The notes under the pieces were generated by a model that worked only from the letters and a program-made list of their open reading frames with translations, did no database searches and was not told the origin of the DNA. From Deinococcus aquiradiocola (lineage in GTDB: Bacteria > Deinococcota > Deinococci > Deinococcales > Deinococcaceae): a DNA stretch of 64,000 bases. Where the stretch lies: NCBI RefSeq assembly GCF_014646915.1, contig NZ_BMOE01000006.1:124001-188000 (forward strand), in the 5' to 3' direction. Of this stretch, positions 9,375 through 20,569 are shown one piece after another. Positions within the stretch are counted from its first letter, which is position 1. The number at the start of each line of letters is the position of its first letter. A program made the translations under genes and the position numbers.

Positions 9375-9839
9375 TCACGGCTGGTCCAGGGTGAGGTGGA
9401 CGCGCCGCACCTGTTCCATTTCCTGTGACCAGGTCGCTGCAGCGGCGAATGGCGGCGGTCCGTCTGCCTGCCGGTAGGGTTCGCCGACCGGGCGGTACTG
9501 GTGGCTCCATTCGCTGATCGCCATCAGGACGGGCAGCAGGGCGACGCCTTTCTCGGTCAGGCTGTAGATGACTTTCTGCTGGTGTCCGGGGTCTGCGGCC
9601 TTCGTGATGATGCCTTCGGCCAGCAGGAGTTTGAGTCGGTCGGCCAGGATGTTGGTGGAGATGTGTTCGTCGGAGGCGAGCATCTCGCGGTAGTGGCGTT
9701 TGCCGCTGAACATGAGGTCGCGGATGATCAGGAGTGTCCAGCGGTCCCCGAAGATGTCGAGTCCGAGACTGACGGGGCAGCCGGATCTGGGGTGGTCCTG
9801 TGTGTGGGGTTCGTTCACCGTTGCCTTCACTGCTTGCAT
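9375..9839 (-). CDS. HxlR-family transcriptional regulator
   Basis: 154 residues from ATG 9839. Starts further upstream in the same frame overlap the divergent SDR gene and read as shadow. The family pattern is clear: CPVSLGLDIFGDRWTLLIIRDLMFSGKRHYREML, then HISTNILADRLKLLLAEGIITKAA and a wing with KVIYSLTEKGVALLPVL. HxlR proteins are dimeric winged-helix regulators answering to aldehydes, quinones or redox stress. It diverges from the SDR gene across a 97-bp region with an inverted repeat, the classic layout for control of the neighbouring reductase. The N-terminal Cys (Cys20, in GCPVSL) is the residue that senses electrophiles in several family members. Confidence 0.9.
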   Translation of the reverse strand: MQAVKATVNEPHTQDHPRSGCPVSLGLDIFGDRWTLLIIRDLMFSGKRHYREMLASDEHISTNILADRLKLLLAEGIITKAADPGHQQKVIYSLTEKGVALLPVLMAISEWSHQYRPVGEPYRQADGPPPFAAAATWSQEMEQVRRVHLTLDQP

Positions 9840-9861
9840 TGTTGCACCGGTCAGGATAAGG

Positions 9862-9890
9862 TTCAACTGGTTGTAAAACGCAACTGCTTT
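9862..9890. promoter_or_regulatory. Divergent promoter region with candidate HxlR operator
   Basis: Between the HxlR and SDR genes an AT-richer stretch holds the inverted repeat GTTG-N7-CAAC (9870-9873 and 9881-9884). On the minus strand a TATCCT lies 13 nt before the HxlR start. A regulator site here would act on both genes. Assignment rests on position and symmetry only. Confidence 0.45.
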
Positions 9891-9936
9891 AAGAGGCGCA
9901 AGACCACGGCGTCCGCGCCTGCCCCGGAGGGTCCCC

Positions 9937-10746
9937 ATGTCCAACCTGCAGACCAACGCCGAACTCCTCGACACCCTCCCCACCGACAGCCGTCTGACCG
10001 GGATCAACGCCATCGTCACCGGCTCCAGCAGCGGCATCGGCGAGGCCATCGCCCGGGTGCTCGCCGCATCCGGCGCCCACGTGGTCGTCAGCGGCCGCGA
10101 CGCCCGCCGCTCCCGACAGGTGGTGGACGCCATCACCCGGACGGGCGGTCTGGCCGTGGCCGTGGCGGCCGACCTGACCGGCACCACCGGCGACCTCCGG
10201 GCCTTCGCACGTCAGGCCACCGCTGCCCTCGGCGGCCGGGTGGACCTCCTCGTCAACAACGCGGGCGTCTACCCCGTGACCGCCACCGAAGCACTCGGCG
10301 ACCCTGACCTGGACGCGATCCTGAACGTCAACATCCGCGCGCCGCACGTGCTCGTGGCCGAGATCGCGCCGGGGATGGCCGAACGGGGCCAGGGGCACAT
10401 CGTGAACATCGGCTCCTGGATGGGCCGCGTCGGAACGTCCAGCGGCGCGATGTACACCGCGTCGAAAGCCGCCATCGAGCAGCTGACCCGCAACTGGGCC
10501 GCCGAGTACGGCCCGCGCGGCGTGCGCGTCAACACCGTGGCCCCCGGGGCGACCCTCACGCCGGGCAACGCGGCCTTCGGTGCCGCCCTGGACGCCATGA
10601 CGGCCGGGACGGTTTCCGGTCGTCCCGTCCGCCCGGTGGACATCGCCTACGCCGTGCGGTTCCTGGTCTCGCCGGAGGCCGCCTTCGTCCACGGCAGCAT
10701 CCTCGACGTCGACGGCGGCATGAACAGCGCCAGGCTCCGGTTCTGA
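9937..10746 (+). CDS. Short-chain dehydrogenase/reductase (SDR)
   Basis: 269 residues with GGAGGG upstream of the ATG. It has the cofactor motif TGSSSGIGEA (about 29-38), NNAG (about 108-111), the catalytic Ser in NIGSWMG, and YTASK with the catalytic Tyr and Lys; it ends with the usual DGGMNSARL tail. The basic residues after the second strand (SGRDARRSR) suggest NADP(H). It is paired with an aldo/keto reductase 61 bp downstream and a divergent HxlR regulator, which suggests carbonyl or aldehyde detoxification. Substrate not identifiable. Confidence 0.92.
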   Translation: MSNLQTNAELLDTLPTDSRLTGINAIVTGSSSGIGEAIARVLAASGAHVVVSGRDARRSRQVVDAITRTGGLAVAVAADLTGTTGDLRAFARQATAALGGRVDLLVNNAGVYPVTATEALGDPDLDAILNVNIRAPHVLVAEIAPGMAERGQGHIVNIGSWMGRVGTSSGAMYTASKAAIEQLTRNWAAEYGPRGVRVNTVAPGATLTPGNAAFGAALDAMTAGTVSGRPVRPVDIAYAVRFLVSPEAAFVHGSILDVDGGMNSARLRF

Positions 10747-10807
10747 ACCGCTCTCCCCGGACCCCGGCGTTCACGTCCCCGAGGCCCTCAGCGCAGCTGG
10801 AGACACG

Positions 10808-11854
10808 GTGAAGCTCACCGATCACCGCACGCTGGGCCGCTCCGGCCTGATCGTCAGCCCGCTGGCCCTCGGCACCATGACCTTCGGCGCGGCAGGATGG
10901 GGCGCCACCGACGAGGTCTCCAGACAGATCCTCGGCGCCTACCTGGACGCGGGCGGCAACGTCATCGACACCGCCGACGTGTACTCGGGCGGCCGCAGCG
11001 AGGAACTCGTCGGTCAGTTCATCGCCGAGCATGGTGTGCGCGACCGGGTGGTGCTGTCCACCAAGTTCGGCTTCAGCGCCCAGCGTGGCAATCCCCATGC
11101 GGGCGGCAACGGACGCAAACACATCCACGCGGCCCTGGAGGGCTCCCTGAAGCGCCTCCAGACGGAGTACGTCGACCTCTACTGGCTGCACGTCTACGAC
11201 ATGGTCACGCCCGTCGAGGAGGTCCTGCAGACCCTGGGAGACCTGGTCCGTTCCGGACGGATCCGCTACTTCGGCCTGTCCGACATGCCCGCATGGTACG
11301 CCACCAAGATGGCCGCACTGGCCCAGGCCGACCGGGTGCCCGGCCCCGTCGCCGTGCAGCTGGAGTACTCGCTGGTGGCCCGTCAGCTGGAAGCCGAGCA
11401 CCGCCCCAGCGCCCGGGACGGCGGCCAGGGCCTGATGCCGTGGAGTCCGCTGGCAGGCGGCTTCCTGACCGGGAAATACAGCCGGGACGATCTCACCCGC
11501 CCGCAGGGCCGGCTGAGCGGCAGCAACCCCTTCCAGGGACCGTTCACCAAGTTCACCGAACGCAACTGGCAGATCCTGGACACCCTGCGCACGGTCGCGG
11601 TGGAGGTCGGGCACTCCCCCGCCCGGGTGGCCCTGGCCTGGACGCTGGCGCAGCCGGGCGTCTCCTCCACCCTCGTCGGCGCGCGGACCCTGCCGCAGCT
11701 GCAGGACAGCCTCGCGGCCCTGGACGTCCACCTGACCCCCTCACAGCTTGAGACGCTGGACCGGGTCAGCTCGCCGGGACCGGACTTCTTCTCGGCGGGA
11801 TTACGGCAGGCGGTGTTCGGGGGCGTGTCCGTCGAGGGCTGGACCGACGCCTGA
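10808..11854 (+). CDS. Aldo/keto reductase
   Basis: 348 residues, GTG start behind CTGGAGA. TIM-barrel AKR signatures: LGTMTFG, DTADVYSGGRSEELVG with catalytic Asp54 and Tyr59, STKFGF with Lys86, the His of YWLHVYD, and the C-terminal NADP-binding stretch TLVGARTLPQLQDSL. It probably reduces aldehydes or ketones in the same response as the SDR. A 274-bp gap, mostly repeat copy 2, follows it. Confidence 0.93.
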   Translation: MKLTDHRTLGRSGLIVSPLALGTMTFGAAGWGATDEVSRQILGAYLDAGGNVIDTADVYSGGRSEELVGQFIAEHGVRDRVVLSTKFGFSAQRGNPHAGGNGRKHIHAALEGSLKRLQTEYVDLYWLHVYDMVTPVEEVLQTLGDLVRSGRIRYFGLSDMPAWYATKMAALAQADRVPGPVAVQLEYSLVARQLEAEHRPSARDGGQGLMPWSPLAGGFLTGKYSRDDLTRPQGRLSGSNPFQGPFTKFTERNWQILDTLRTVAVEVGHSPARVALAWTLAQPGVSSTLVGARTLPQLQDSLAALDVHLTPSQLETLDRVSSPGPDFFSAGLRQAVFGGVSVEGWTDA

Positions 11855-11898
11855 ACACGGCCGAACGCGCCTGATCGTTCACGCCGGGGCGGTGCGTC

Positions 11899-12121
11899 AG
11901 ACCGAATTGAGCTGAACGCGGAGCCGCCGCCCGGCCGCAGGCACCAACACGTCCGGCCTGGAGGAGATGGAAGCGGGCAGGCGTCCTGTAGGGCGTCCGT
12001 TCTGCCCAAGAAGCGGGCAAGCGTCCTCTCCTGCGCAGCTGTGCCAGTCAGGGGCCCTGATCTGCCCAGGGAGGGATGCCGGTGCACTTTCGGGCATCCC
12101 TGTCATCGGATCAAACCCATG
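11899..12121. repeat. MITE-like interspersed repeat, copy 2 (opposite orientation to copy 1)
   Basis: The reverse complement of this segment follows copy 1 closely over about 220 bp. Shared runs include GACGCCTGCCCGCTTCCATC, the preceding TTCTTGGGCAGAACGGACGC block and GAGCTGAAC near the end. It fills the gap between the converging AKR and LysR genes and ends 8 bp before the LysR stop. The termini are more decayed than in copy 1. It has no ORF, and its dyads may serve as a bidirectional terminator. Confidence 0.7.
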
Positions 12122-12128
12122 ATCCGGA

Positions 12129-13001
12129 TCACACGGCGCCGAGCACTTCACGGACCGGACCGGACAGCATGGAGAGCGGCGCGGACACCACGTGGTACCC
12201 GAGTGTGATGTCGTTGGCTTCAAGTCCGACGCTGCTGACGAGTCCGGTCGCGAGTTCCGGGCGAACCATGCTGCCGGGCAGGATGGCGACGCCCACGCCG
12301 TCCATGAGTGCGGCCCTGAGGGCCAGAAAACTGCCGAGTTCCAGTTCGTGCCGTGGAGTGATGCCGCTCACCTGCAGGAGGCGGGCAGCGCGGCGGCGCA
12401 CCGAGGATTCGGGCATGGGCCACAGCAGCGTTTCGCCCTGCAGGGTGCTCAGAGGCACGTAGCCCTGTCCGGCCAGCCGGTGATCGTGCGGGACGATCAG
12501 GCGCAGGTCCTCGCTGGAGAAGCGCCGTGCCTCCAGTCCGTCCGGCAGGGCGTGCGAGGCGTCCACGGCCAGGGTCGCGTCGAGTTCGCCTTCCGCGACC
12601 TGCTGGATCAGCCTGGGCGTGTGGTCGGAATGCAGGCTGACTTTGAGGGTGTCGTCCGAGTACCGCGCGGCGAGATGCACGGCCCTTGCGGCGAGCGTCC
12701 AGGAGACGCCGAGCCGCACGTGTTTCTTCAGGTGGTGGCGGTTCTGGTGAGCCAGGTCACTGACGCGGCGCATGCTGCGGGCGACTGCCTGAGCGTGCGG
12801 GAGGAGGTCGAGTCCGTCGGCGGTGATCACGACGCCGCGCGAATGCCGGGTGTAGAGTGGCGCGCCGACAGCGTCGGCCAGTGCGCGCAGCTGTCCGGAC
12901 ACGGCCGGCTGGCTGAGGTTCAGGAATTCTGCAGCCTTGCTGACACTGCCGAGTTCCGCCACGGCACTGAAGGTGATCAGGGATTCCGGATTGACGCGCA
13001 C
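12129..13001 (-). CDS. LysR-family transcriptional regulator
   Basis: 290 residues. N-terminal winged helix-turn-helix: [50 protein letters not shown], a full LysR HTH. It is followed by the linker helix and a two-lobed effector domain. It is convergent to the SDR-AKR pair, and a broken copy of it lies 3 kb away on the other side of that pair, so the two were once duplicates. Effector unknown. An ATCG-N4-CGAT inverted repeat upstream may be its own operator. Confidence 0.93.
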   Translation of the reverse strand: MRVNPESLITFSAVAELGSVSKAAEFLNLSQPAVSGQLRALADAVGAPLYTRHSRGVVITADGLDLLPHAQAVARSMRRVSDLAHQNRHHLKKHVRLGVSWTLAARAVHLAARYSDDTLKVSLHSDHTPRLIQQVAEGELDATLAVDASHALPDGLEARRFSSEDLRLIVPHDHRLAGQGYVPLSTLQGETLLWPMPESSVRRRAARLLQVSGITPRHELELGSFLALRAALMDGVGVAILPGSMVRPELATGLVSSVGLEANDITLGYHVVSAPLSMLSGPVREVLGAV

Positions 13002-13033
13002 CTGCCGAGCATACCAGAGTCTGGTCAGGCAAT

Positions 13034-13070
13034 ATCGTCTGCGATTATATCTGATACCTGAACTTCAGAT
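13034..13070. promoter_or_regulatory. AT-rich dyads upstream of lysR
   Basis: Two inverted repeats sit in an AT-rich island: ATCG-TCTG-CGAT at 13034-13045 and ATCTGA-N10-TCAGAT at 13049-13070. They lie downstream of the methyltransferase stop and upstream of the LysR start (both minus strand), so one may be an autoregulatory LysR site and the other a terminator of the sulfur operon. Confidence 0.4.
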
Positions 13071-13094
13071 TTCGCCACAGTTCGGGTGCAGCGT

Positions 13095-13715
13095 TCAGAG
13101 CAGGCGGTTCAGCACGACGAAGGTGAAGGTCTGCACCTGACCGCCGGGCGTCAGGTGCTGTTCGTGCCGGGCCGCCGTCAGGTGGAAGGTGGGAGCGAAG
13201 ATCCCCCCCAGCTGTTCGGGACCGTACTGCCGCGCTTCGAGTCCGCTGCAGCGTTTCGGGCCGTCTGGGGCGAACGTGCCGAGCACCAGTGTGCCGCCTG
13301 GCCGGACGGCACGGCTGGCCTGGTGCACGTAGCGGGCACGGTCGGCCTCGTCAGTCAGGAAATGGAACACGGCACGGTCATGCCAGAGCGCGTAGTGGCT
13401 CTGTGGCAGGTCGGCGTTCAGGAGGTCGGCACTCAGGTACCGTACCTGCGGCGCGCTTCCCAGGCGGGAGCGTGTCACGGCGAGCGCCTGCTCGGAGAGG
13501 TCCAGCAGGGTCAGGTCGCGTGCCCCGCGCCGGAGCAGGGCGTCGGCCAGTGCCGAGGCTCCTGCGCCCACGTCGATGATGGCGTCGTCCGGGTTCAGCT
13601 GCGCGCCAGCGATCAACTCCAGACTCAGGTGCGGCTCGGCCTGATACCAGCTGAGGGTGTCGGCGGACTTGGTCAGATAGACGGTGTTCCAGTGGTCGTG
13701 CAGGTCGGTGTTCAA
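13095..13715 (-). CDS. Class I SAM-dependent methyltransferase
   Basis: 206 residues. The Rossmann SAM-binding motif is IIDVGAGASALADALL, followed by LTLLDLSEQAL (acidic end of strand 2), and HDRAVFHFLTDEADRARY for motif IV/V. The N-terminus HWNTVYLTKSADTLSWYQ is typical of the small-molecule methyltransferases often called thiopurine/tellurite-type. It is the last gene of the seven-gene sulfur operon, 31 bp after the YeeE-like gene, so an S-methylation role (detoxifying sulfide or polysulfide species) is plausible but inferred. Confidence 0.85.
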   Translation of the reverse strand: MNTDLHDHWNTVYLTKSADTLSWYQAEPHLSLELIAGAQLNPDDAIIDVGAGASALADALLRRGARDLTLLDLSEQALAVTRSRLGSAPQVRYLSADLLNADLPQSHYALWHDRAVFHFLTDEADRARYVHQASRAVRPGGTLVLGTFAPDGPKRCSGLEARQYGPEQLGGIFAPTFHLTAARHEQHLTPGGQVQTFTFVVLNRLL

Positions 13716-13746
13716 GGTTCCTCCAGCGCCGGGGGCGGCAGGGCGG

Positions 13747-14214
<468 letters not shown>

Positions 14215-14245
14215 GGTGAGGGTCCTCTGGAAGTGGGTCGCCGGG

Positions 14246-14796
<551 letters not shown>

Positions 14797-14800
<4 letters not shown>

Positions 14801-15603
14801 GGGCGGTTCACCAGTGTGGAGGTCTGCACCGCTGCAGCACGCTGAACACTTCCATGCAGGGCGTGCGGCAGGCTGGTGAGGAGGATGTAGCCGCCGAGCA
14901 GCACCAGGAAGCCCGCGAATGAGCGGCGCAGCAGCAGGGGTGAGCATCGGCTGGAGAGCTGAGCGCCCGCGAGGCTGCCCAGGATGCCGATCCCGGCGAT
15001 CAGGCCGATGACCGGCCAGTGCAGTGGCGTGGCCTGTCCGGTCACGTGCATGGCGAAGCCCAGCGCGGAGTTCATGGCGATGATCACGAGGCTGGTACCG
15101 ACTGCGCGGGCCATGCTCAGTCCAAGCAGCAGCACCAGAGCGGGCAGGATCAGGAAGCCGCCTCCCACGCCGACCACGCCGGTCAGCACGCCGACGCCCA
15201 GTCCGGCCAGCGTCACCTGCCACCACGCGCGGGGCCGGGAGCCAAGGTGTTCCGGCATGGGTCTGAACATCCGCACGGCGGCGATCAGCATGACCACGGC
15301 GAAGATCAGCAGCTGTACGGCGGCGGGCATCCGGTGGCTGAGCAGGGTCCCGAGTGAGGTGCCGAGCAGGCCGGGAATGCCGAACAGCAGGACGGCTCGG
15401 GCGTCGATACAGCGTTTCCTGAGGTGGGGTGCGGCACCGACCAGGGCGATCAGGCCCACGACGGCGAGGCTCTCGACGATGGCGAGCTTGCCGGACTCAC
15501 CGACGAGGTACACCAGGACAGGCACAGTCAGGATGGAGCCGCCCGAGCCGAGCAGCCCGAGCGACAGTCCGATCAGCAGGGCGCCCAGGATCGTGAGGGT
15601 CAC
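14797..15603 (-). CDS. TauE/SafE-family sulfite exporter
   Basis: 268 residues, GTG start. Two repeated halves each begin with the family motif: [22 protein letters not shown] and [25 protein letters not shown]. About eight hydrophobic segments. TauE/SafE proteins export sulfite or organosulfonates. Placed between rhodaneses and YeeE proteins, it most likely removes the sulfite made by the persulfide dioxygenase of this operon. Confidence 0.9.
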
Positions 15604-15618
15604 GCCAGACCGCCGGGT

Positions 15619-15942
15619 TCAGTGCCGGTCATCAGCGTCCGAGAACTCGACCGGGCGGTTCTCCCTCAGCCAGCCCAGGGTGCCGCCGAGCAGGTTGGCG
15701 ACCTCGGGGTGTCCGGCCCGTGTGAGCAGGCCGGCGGCGCGGGCGCTGCGGCCACCGCTGGCGCAGACGACGATCAGCGGTGAGGCGCTGATTTCCGTGG
15801 TCAGCGTCAGGCTGGCGAGCGGCAGATTGACTGCTCCGGGCAGGTGTCCAGCGGCGTACTCCGCCGGTTCACGCACGTCGATGACGAGCGCGCCGCGCCC
15901 CTGCCACCGGCCCACTTCGTTCGCGAAGATGTCCTGCATCAT
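15619..15942 (-). CDS. Single-domain rhodanese
   Basis: 107 residues, beginning MMQDIF at an ATGATG that overlaps the upstream rhodanese stop. The active-site loop VVCASGGRSARAAGLL holds the catalytic Cys; [23 protein letters not shown] is the usual N-terminal CH2A-type motif. It transfers sulfane sulfur between thiosulfate, persulfides and acceptor thiols. It is the second of two small rhodaneses in the operon. Confidence 0.9.
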   Translation of the reverse strand: MMQDIFANEVGRWQGRGALVIDVREPAEYAAGHLPGAVNLPLASLTLTTEISASPLIVVCASGGRSARAAGLLTRAGHPEVANLLGGTLGWLRENRPVEFSDADDRH

Positions 15943-16286
15943 CCCTTCCTGACGGGAAGACCGGCGTTCTTCCATGCGGTGATGCCGCCCGACAGGCTGC
16001 GGGCGTCGAAGCCCTCTGCGCGCAGCTGCCGCGCCGCAATGCCGGAGCGGTGTCCACTGGCGCACTGGCAGACGATCACGCGGTCCTTCGGAAGCTGCTT
16101 GAGCTGCCCGGCGAGCTGTTCGAGCGGGACGTGCCTGCTGCCGGGGATCAGGGTGGCCTGCCTCTCCCCTTTCGAACGCACGTCGAGCAGCAGAGCGCCG
16201 CCACTGGTCAGTTCATGTGCCTCGGTGGGCGAGACGTTGACGCCGTCAGCACCCCCTCCCAGCAGTCCCCTGAGCCATCTGAGCAT
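15939..16286 (-). CDS. Single-domain rhodanese
   Basis: 115 residues. The ATG at 16286 sits one base after the stop of the preceding gene (TGAGATG) and gives MLRWLRGLLGGG. The active loop VCQCASGHRSGIAARQL has the catalytic Cys plus an extra Cys two residues before it, and LLLDVRSKGERQATLIPGS is the N-terminal motif. Longer starts would overlap the metallo-hydrolase gene. It works with the neighbouring sulfurtransferases. Confidence 0.9.
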   Translation of the reverse strand: MLRWLRGLLGGGADGVNVSPTEAHELTSGGALLLDVRSKGERQATLIPGSRHVPLEQLAGQLKQLPKDRVIVCQCASGHRSGIAARQLRAEGFDARSLSGGITAWKNAGLPVRKG

Positions 16287-16287
16287 C

Positions 16288-17673
<1,386 letters not shown>

Positions 17674-17718
17674 GGGTCTCCTGAGGGTGCCGGTGGGGTG
17701 CCGGTGCCCGTTGACTCG

Positions 17719-17748
17719 ACCCTAGCCCCCGGCGCAAGATGAAGTCAA
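17719..17748 (-). promoter_or_regulatory. Promoter of the sulfur operon
   Basis: On the minus strand TTGACT (17748-17743), 18 bp, TAGGGT (17724-17719). It lies about 50 bp before the start of the metallo-hydrolase gene, with the palindromic operator touching its -35. Confidence 0.6.
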
Positions 17749-17765
17749 ATACCCCAGGGGGGTAT
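17749..17765. promoter_or_regulatory. CsoR/CstR-family operator
   Basis: The perfect palindrome ATACCCC-AGG-GGGGTAT matches the known type of site bound by CsoR/CstR/RcnR proteins (inverted runs of C and G bounded by TA). It overlaps the TATAAG -10 in front of the regulator gene and abuts the -35 of the divergent sulfur operon, so one bound repressor would silence both. Confidence 0.85.
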
Positions 17766-17776
17766 AAGGAGACGTG

Positions 17777-18070
17777 ATGAGTGACCTCAGCCAGACCGAT
17801 ATCCAGCCCGGGACGTCCACCCCCGAGGCAGCCGAGAAACAGAAGATCCTCAACCGTCTGCGCCGCCTCGAAGGACAGGTCCGGGGCCTGCACCGGATGG
17901 TGGACGAGAACCGCGACTGCCAGGAGATCCTGACGCTGCTGGCCGGCATCCGCAGTGCCCTGGATTCCACCGGCGACGCCGTGCTCATGCAGTACCTCGA
18001 ACGCTGCCAGCAGCAGGGACAGCCGCTCTCCGCCGCCGACCTGATCCGCGTGACCCGGCTCCTGCGCTGA
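17777..18070 (+). CDS. CstR-like persulfide-sensing repressor (CsoR family)
   Basis: 97 residues from ATG 17777; AAGGAG at 17766 gives proper spacing to this ATG rather than to the GTG at 17774. An all-helical CsoR/DUF156 protein: KILNRLRRLEGQVRGLHRMVDENRDCQEILTLL. The sensor positions are Cys48, Tyr73, Cys77. Copper sensors have Cys-His-Cys at these spacings (25 and 4), so the His is replaced by Tyr and only the Cys pair remains, which is the pattern of the persulfide sensor CstR. The neighbouring operon fits this. Oxidation of the Cys pair to di- or trisulfide would release the operator. Confidence 0.88.
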   Translation: MSDLSQTDIQPGTSTPEAAEKQKILNRLRRLEGQVRGLHRMVDENRDCQEILTLLAGIRSALDSTGDAVLMQYLERCQQQGQPLSAADLIRVTRLLR

Positions 18071-18088
18071 CCCGAATACGCATTCGAC

Positions 18089-18117
18089 TTGCCCCGTGCG
18101 GCAGAGTGCGGCATACT
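18089..18117 (+). promoter_or_regulatory. Promoter of the SulP transporter gene, with a structured leader
   Basis: TTGCCC (18089-18094), 17 bp, CATACT (18112-18117). The predicted transcript has a leader of about 140 nt that starts with a hairpin formed by GTGGG/CCCAC enclosing CCGC/GCGG (about 18120-18144). I recognise no riboswitch class in it. Confidence 0.5.
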
Positions 18118-18263
18118 CGGTGGGCCGCAGGTGCGGCGTCCCACGAGAGACGCCCCTGATGATCACCCCATCCCGACAAGGCGACCGATCCAGGTCGCGG
18201 ACTGCCCTGCCAGCACCCCCGTGCCGCTGCAGGTGGTGATCCCGGCACCCCCAAGAGGTGCAC

Positions 18264-19769
<1,506 letters not shown>

Positions 19770-19873
19770 ACGCCCGAAGACCTGCTGTCCCGTGCCCGAA
19801 CGCAGCGCACCGGCCAGGCGTGTCCGGCTGGCCCGGTCTGCCCCGACCAACCCGGTGCCGCGGCACAGGTCAC

Positions 19874-19903
19874 GCCCCGCCCTTCCACCCCGAAGGGCGG
19901 GGC
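19874..19903 (+). terminator. Hairpin terminator after the SulP gene
   Basis: A 12-bp perfect GC-rich stem (GCCCCGCCCTTC and GAAGGGCGGGGC) with a 6-nt loop. There is no T tract, as is common in high-GC genomes. Confidence 0.6.
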
Positions 19904-19995
19904 TGGGAGCGTTCTAAAGAATCGCTGATCGGCCCGTGAAGTCCGGTTGGTGCTGTGCTCGTACGACCGGGAAGGTCCCTCGGTACGCTGGTCCT

Positions 19996-20274
19996 ATGAC
20001 GGCCTGGCTCTCCACCTTCGACCCGGAACTTCAGGTGCGGATCGACGCACTTCAGGAGCGTGGGTGCCAGTTCGTGTGGCGCGTCCCGGAAGGCCTCACG
20101 TCCAGTGCCGAACCGCTGGACTCGGGCATGGCGTGGCTGGAGATCTGGCTGCACGGACGGCTGCTGGATTTCGCGGGTCCACTGCCGCAGCCCCTGGATC
20201 TTGAGGGGTTGACGACCATTCAGGAAGTGATCGAGAAACAGGCGACCCAGCAGCAGGTGCTGCGCCGGTACTGA
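19996..20274 (+). CDS. Hypothetical protein, 92 residues
   Basis: A small soluble protein: acidic ends, the stretch FDPELQVRIDALQERGCQFVWRV, one Cys, and GMAWLEIWLHGRLLDFAGPLP. TACGCT at 19984-19989 lies 6 nt before the ATG, the leaderless pattern, which supports translation from this start. I do not recognise a family. It stands alone between the SulP terminator and a cluster of repeat elements that begins at its stop codon. Confidence 0.65.
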   Translation: MTAWLSTFDPELQVRIDALQERGCQFVWRVPEGLTSSAEPLDSGMAWLEIWLHGRLLDFAGPLPQPLDLEGLTTIQEVIEKQATQQQVLRRY

Positions 20275-20461
20275 TCCGATTTCCAGGGAGGCGGGCACGC
20301 CTTTCCAGGCTTGTCCGCGACAACTGGGAGGATCAGCGACATCCCTCGTTGAGCAGCGTGGGAAGTGTGGCGTGGCCAGACGAGTCCGTTTACGACGATA
20401 CGCCCTGCCGGACGCCTGTCCACGTCCATCTTCTCAACACCTCGTACTGTTTTGAGCTGCA
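20269..20461. repeat. Degenerate interspersed repeat, copy 3
   Basis: Starts at the stop of the 92-residue gene with TACTGATCCGATTTCCAGGGA and shares GACGCCTGTCCACGTCCATC and CTCGTACTGTTTTGAGCTGC with copies 1 and 2. The order of blocks is rearranged relative to copy 1, suggesting nested insertions. The bases from about 20446 to 20500 repeat the right end of copy 1 (CAACAAGTACGGTT occurs in both). Confidence 0.55.
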
Positions 20462-20499
20462 CTTTTGGAGGTCAGCCGAGCGAAGCGAGTATCAACAAG

Positions 20500-20569
20500 T
20501 ACGGTTTTGATCCGATTTCAGGGATGCATGGAAAAGCACCGACATCCCTTCCACCTCCTCAAAACCGTA
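20500..20569. repeat. 70-bp mini-element with perfect terminal inverted repeats
   Basis: TACGGTTTTGA at 20500-20510 and its exact reverse complement at 20559-20569; inside, AGGGATG (20520-20526) pairs with CATCCCT (20543-20549). It shares GATCCGATTTCAGGGATGC with the larger copies and so looks like a shortened family member. It abuts the stop codon of the histidine kinase gene and could end its transcript. Confidence 0.75.

Noticed and set aside
17777..18070. Copper-sensing CsoR
   Set aside because: The His ligand is replaced by Tyr and no copper exporter or chaperone is nearby; the sulfur operon fits CstR instead.
18118..18263. Riboswitch in the SulP leader
   Set aside because: A hairpin is visible, but no conserved core of a known sulfur, SAM or anion riboswitch can be matched by eye.
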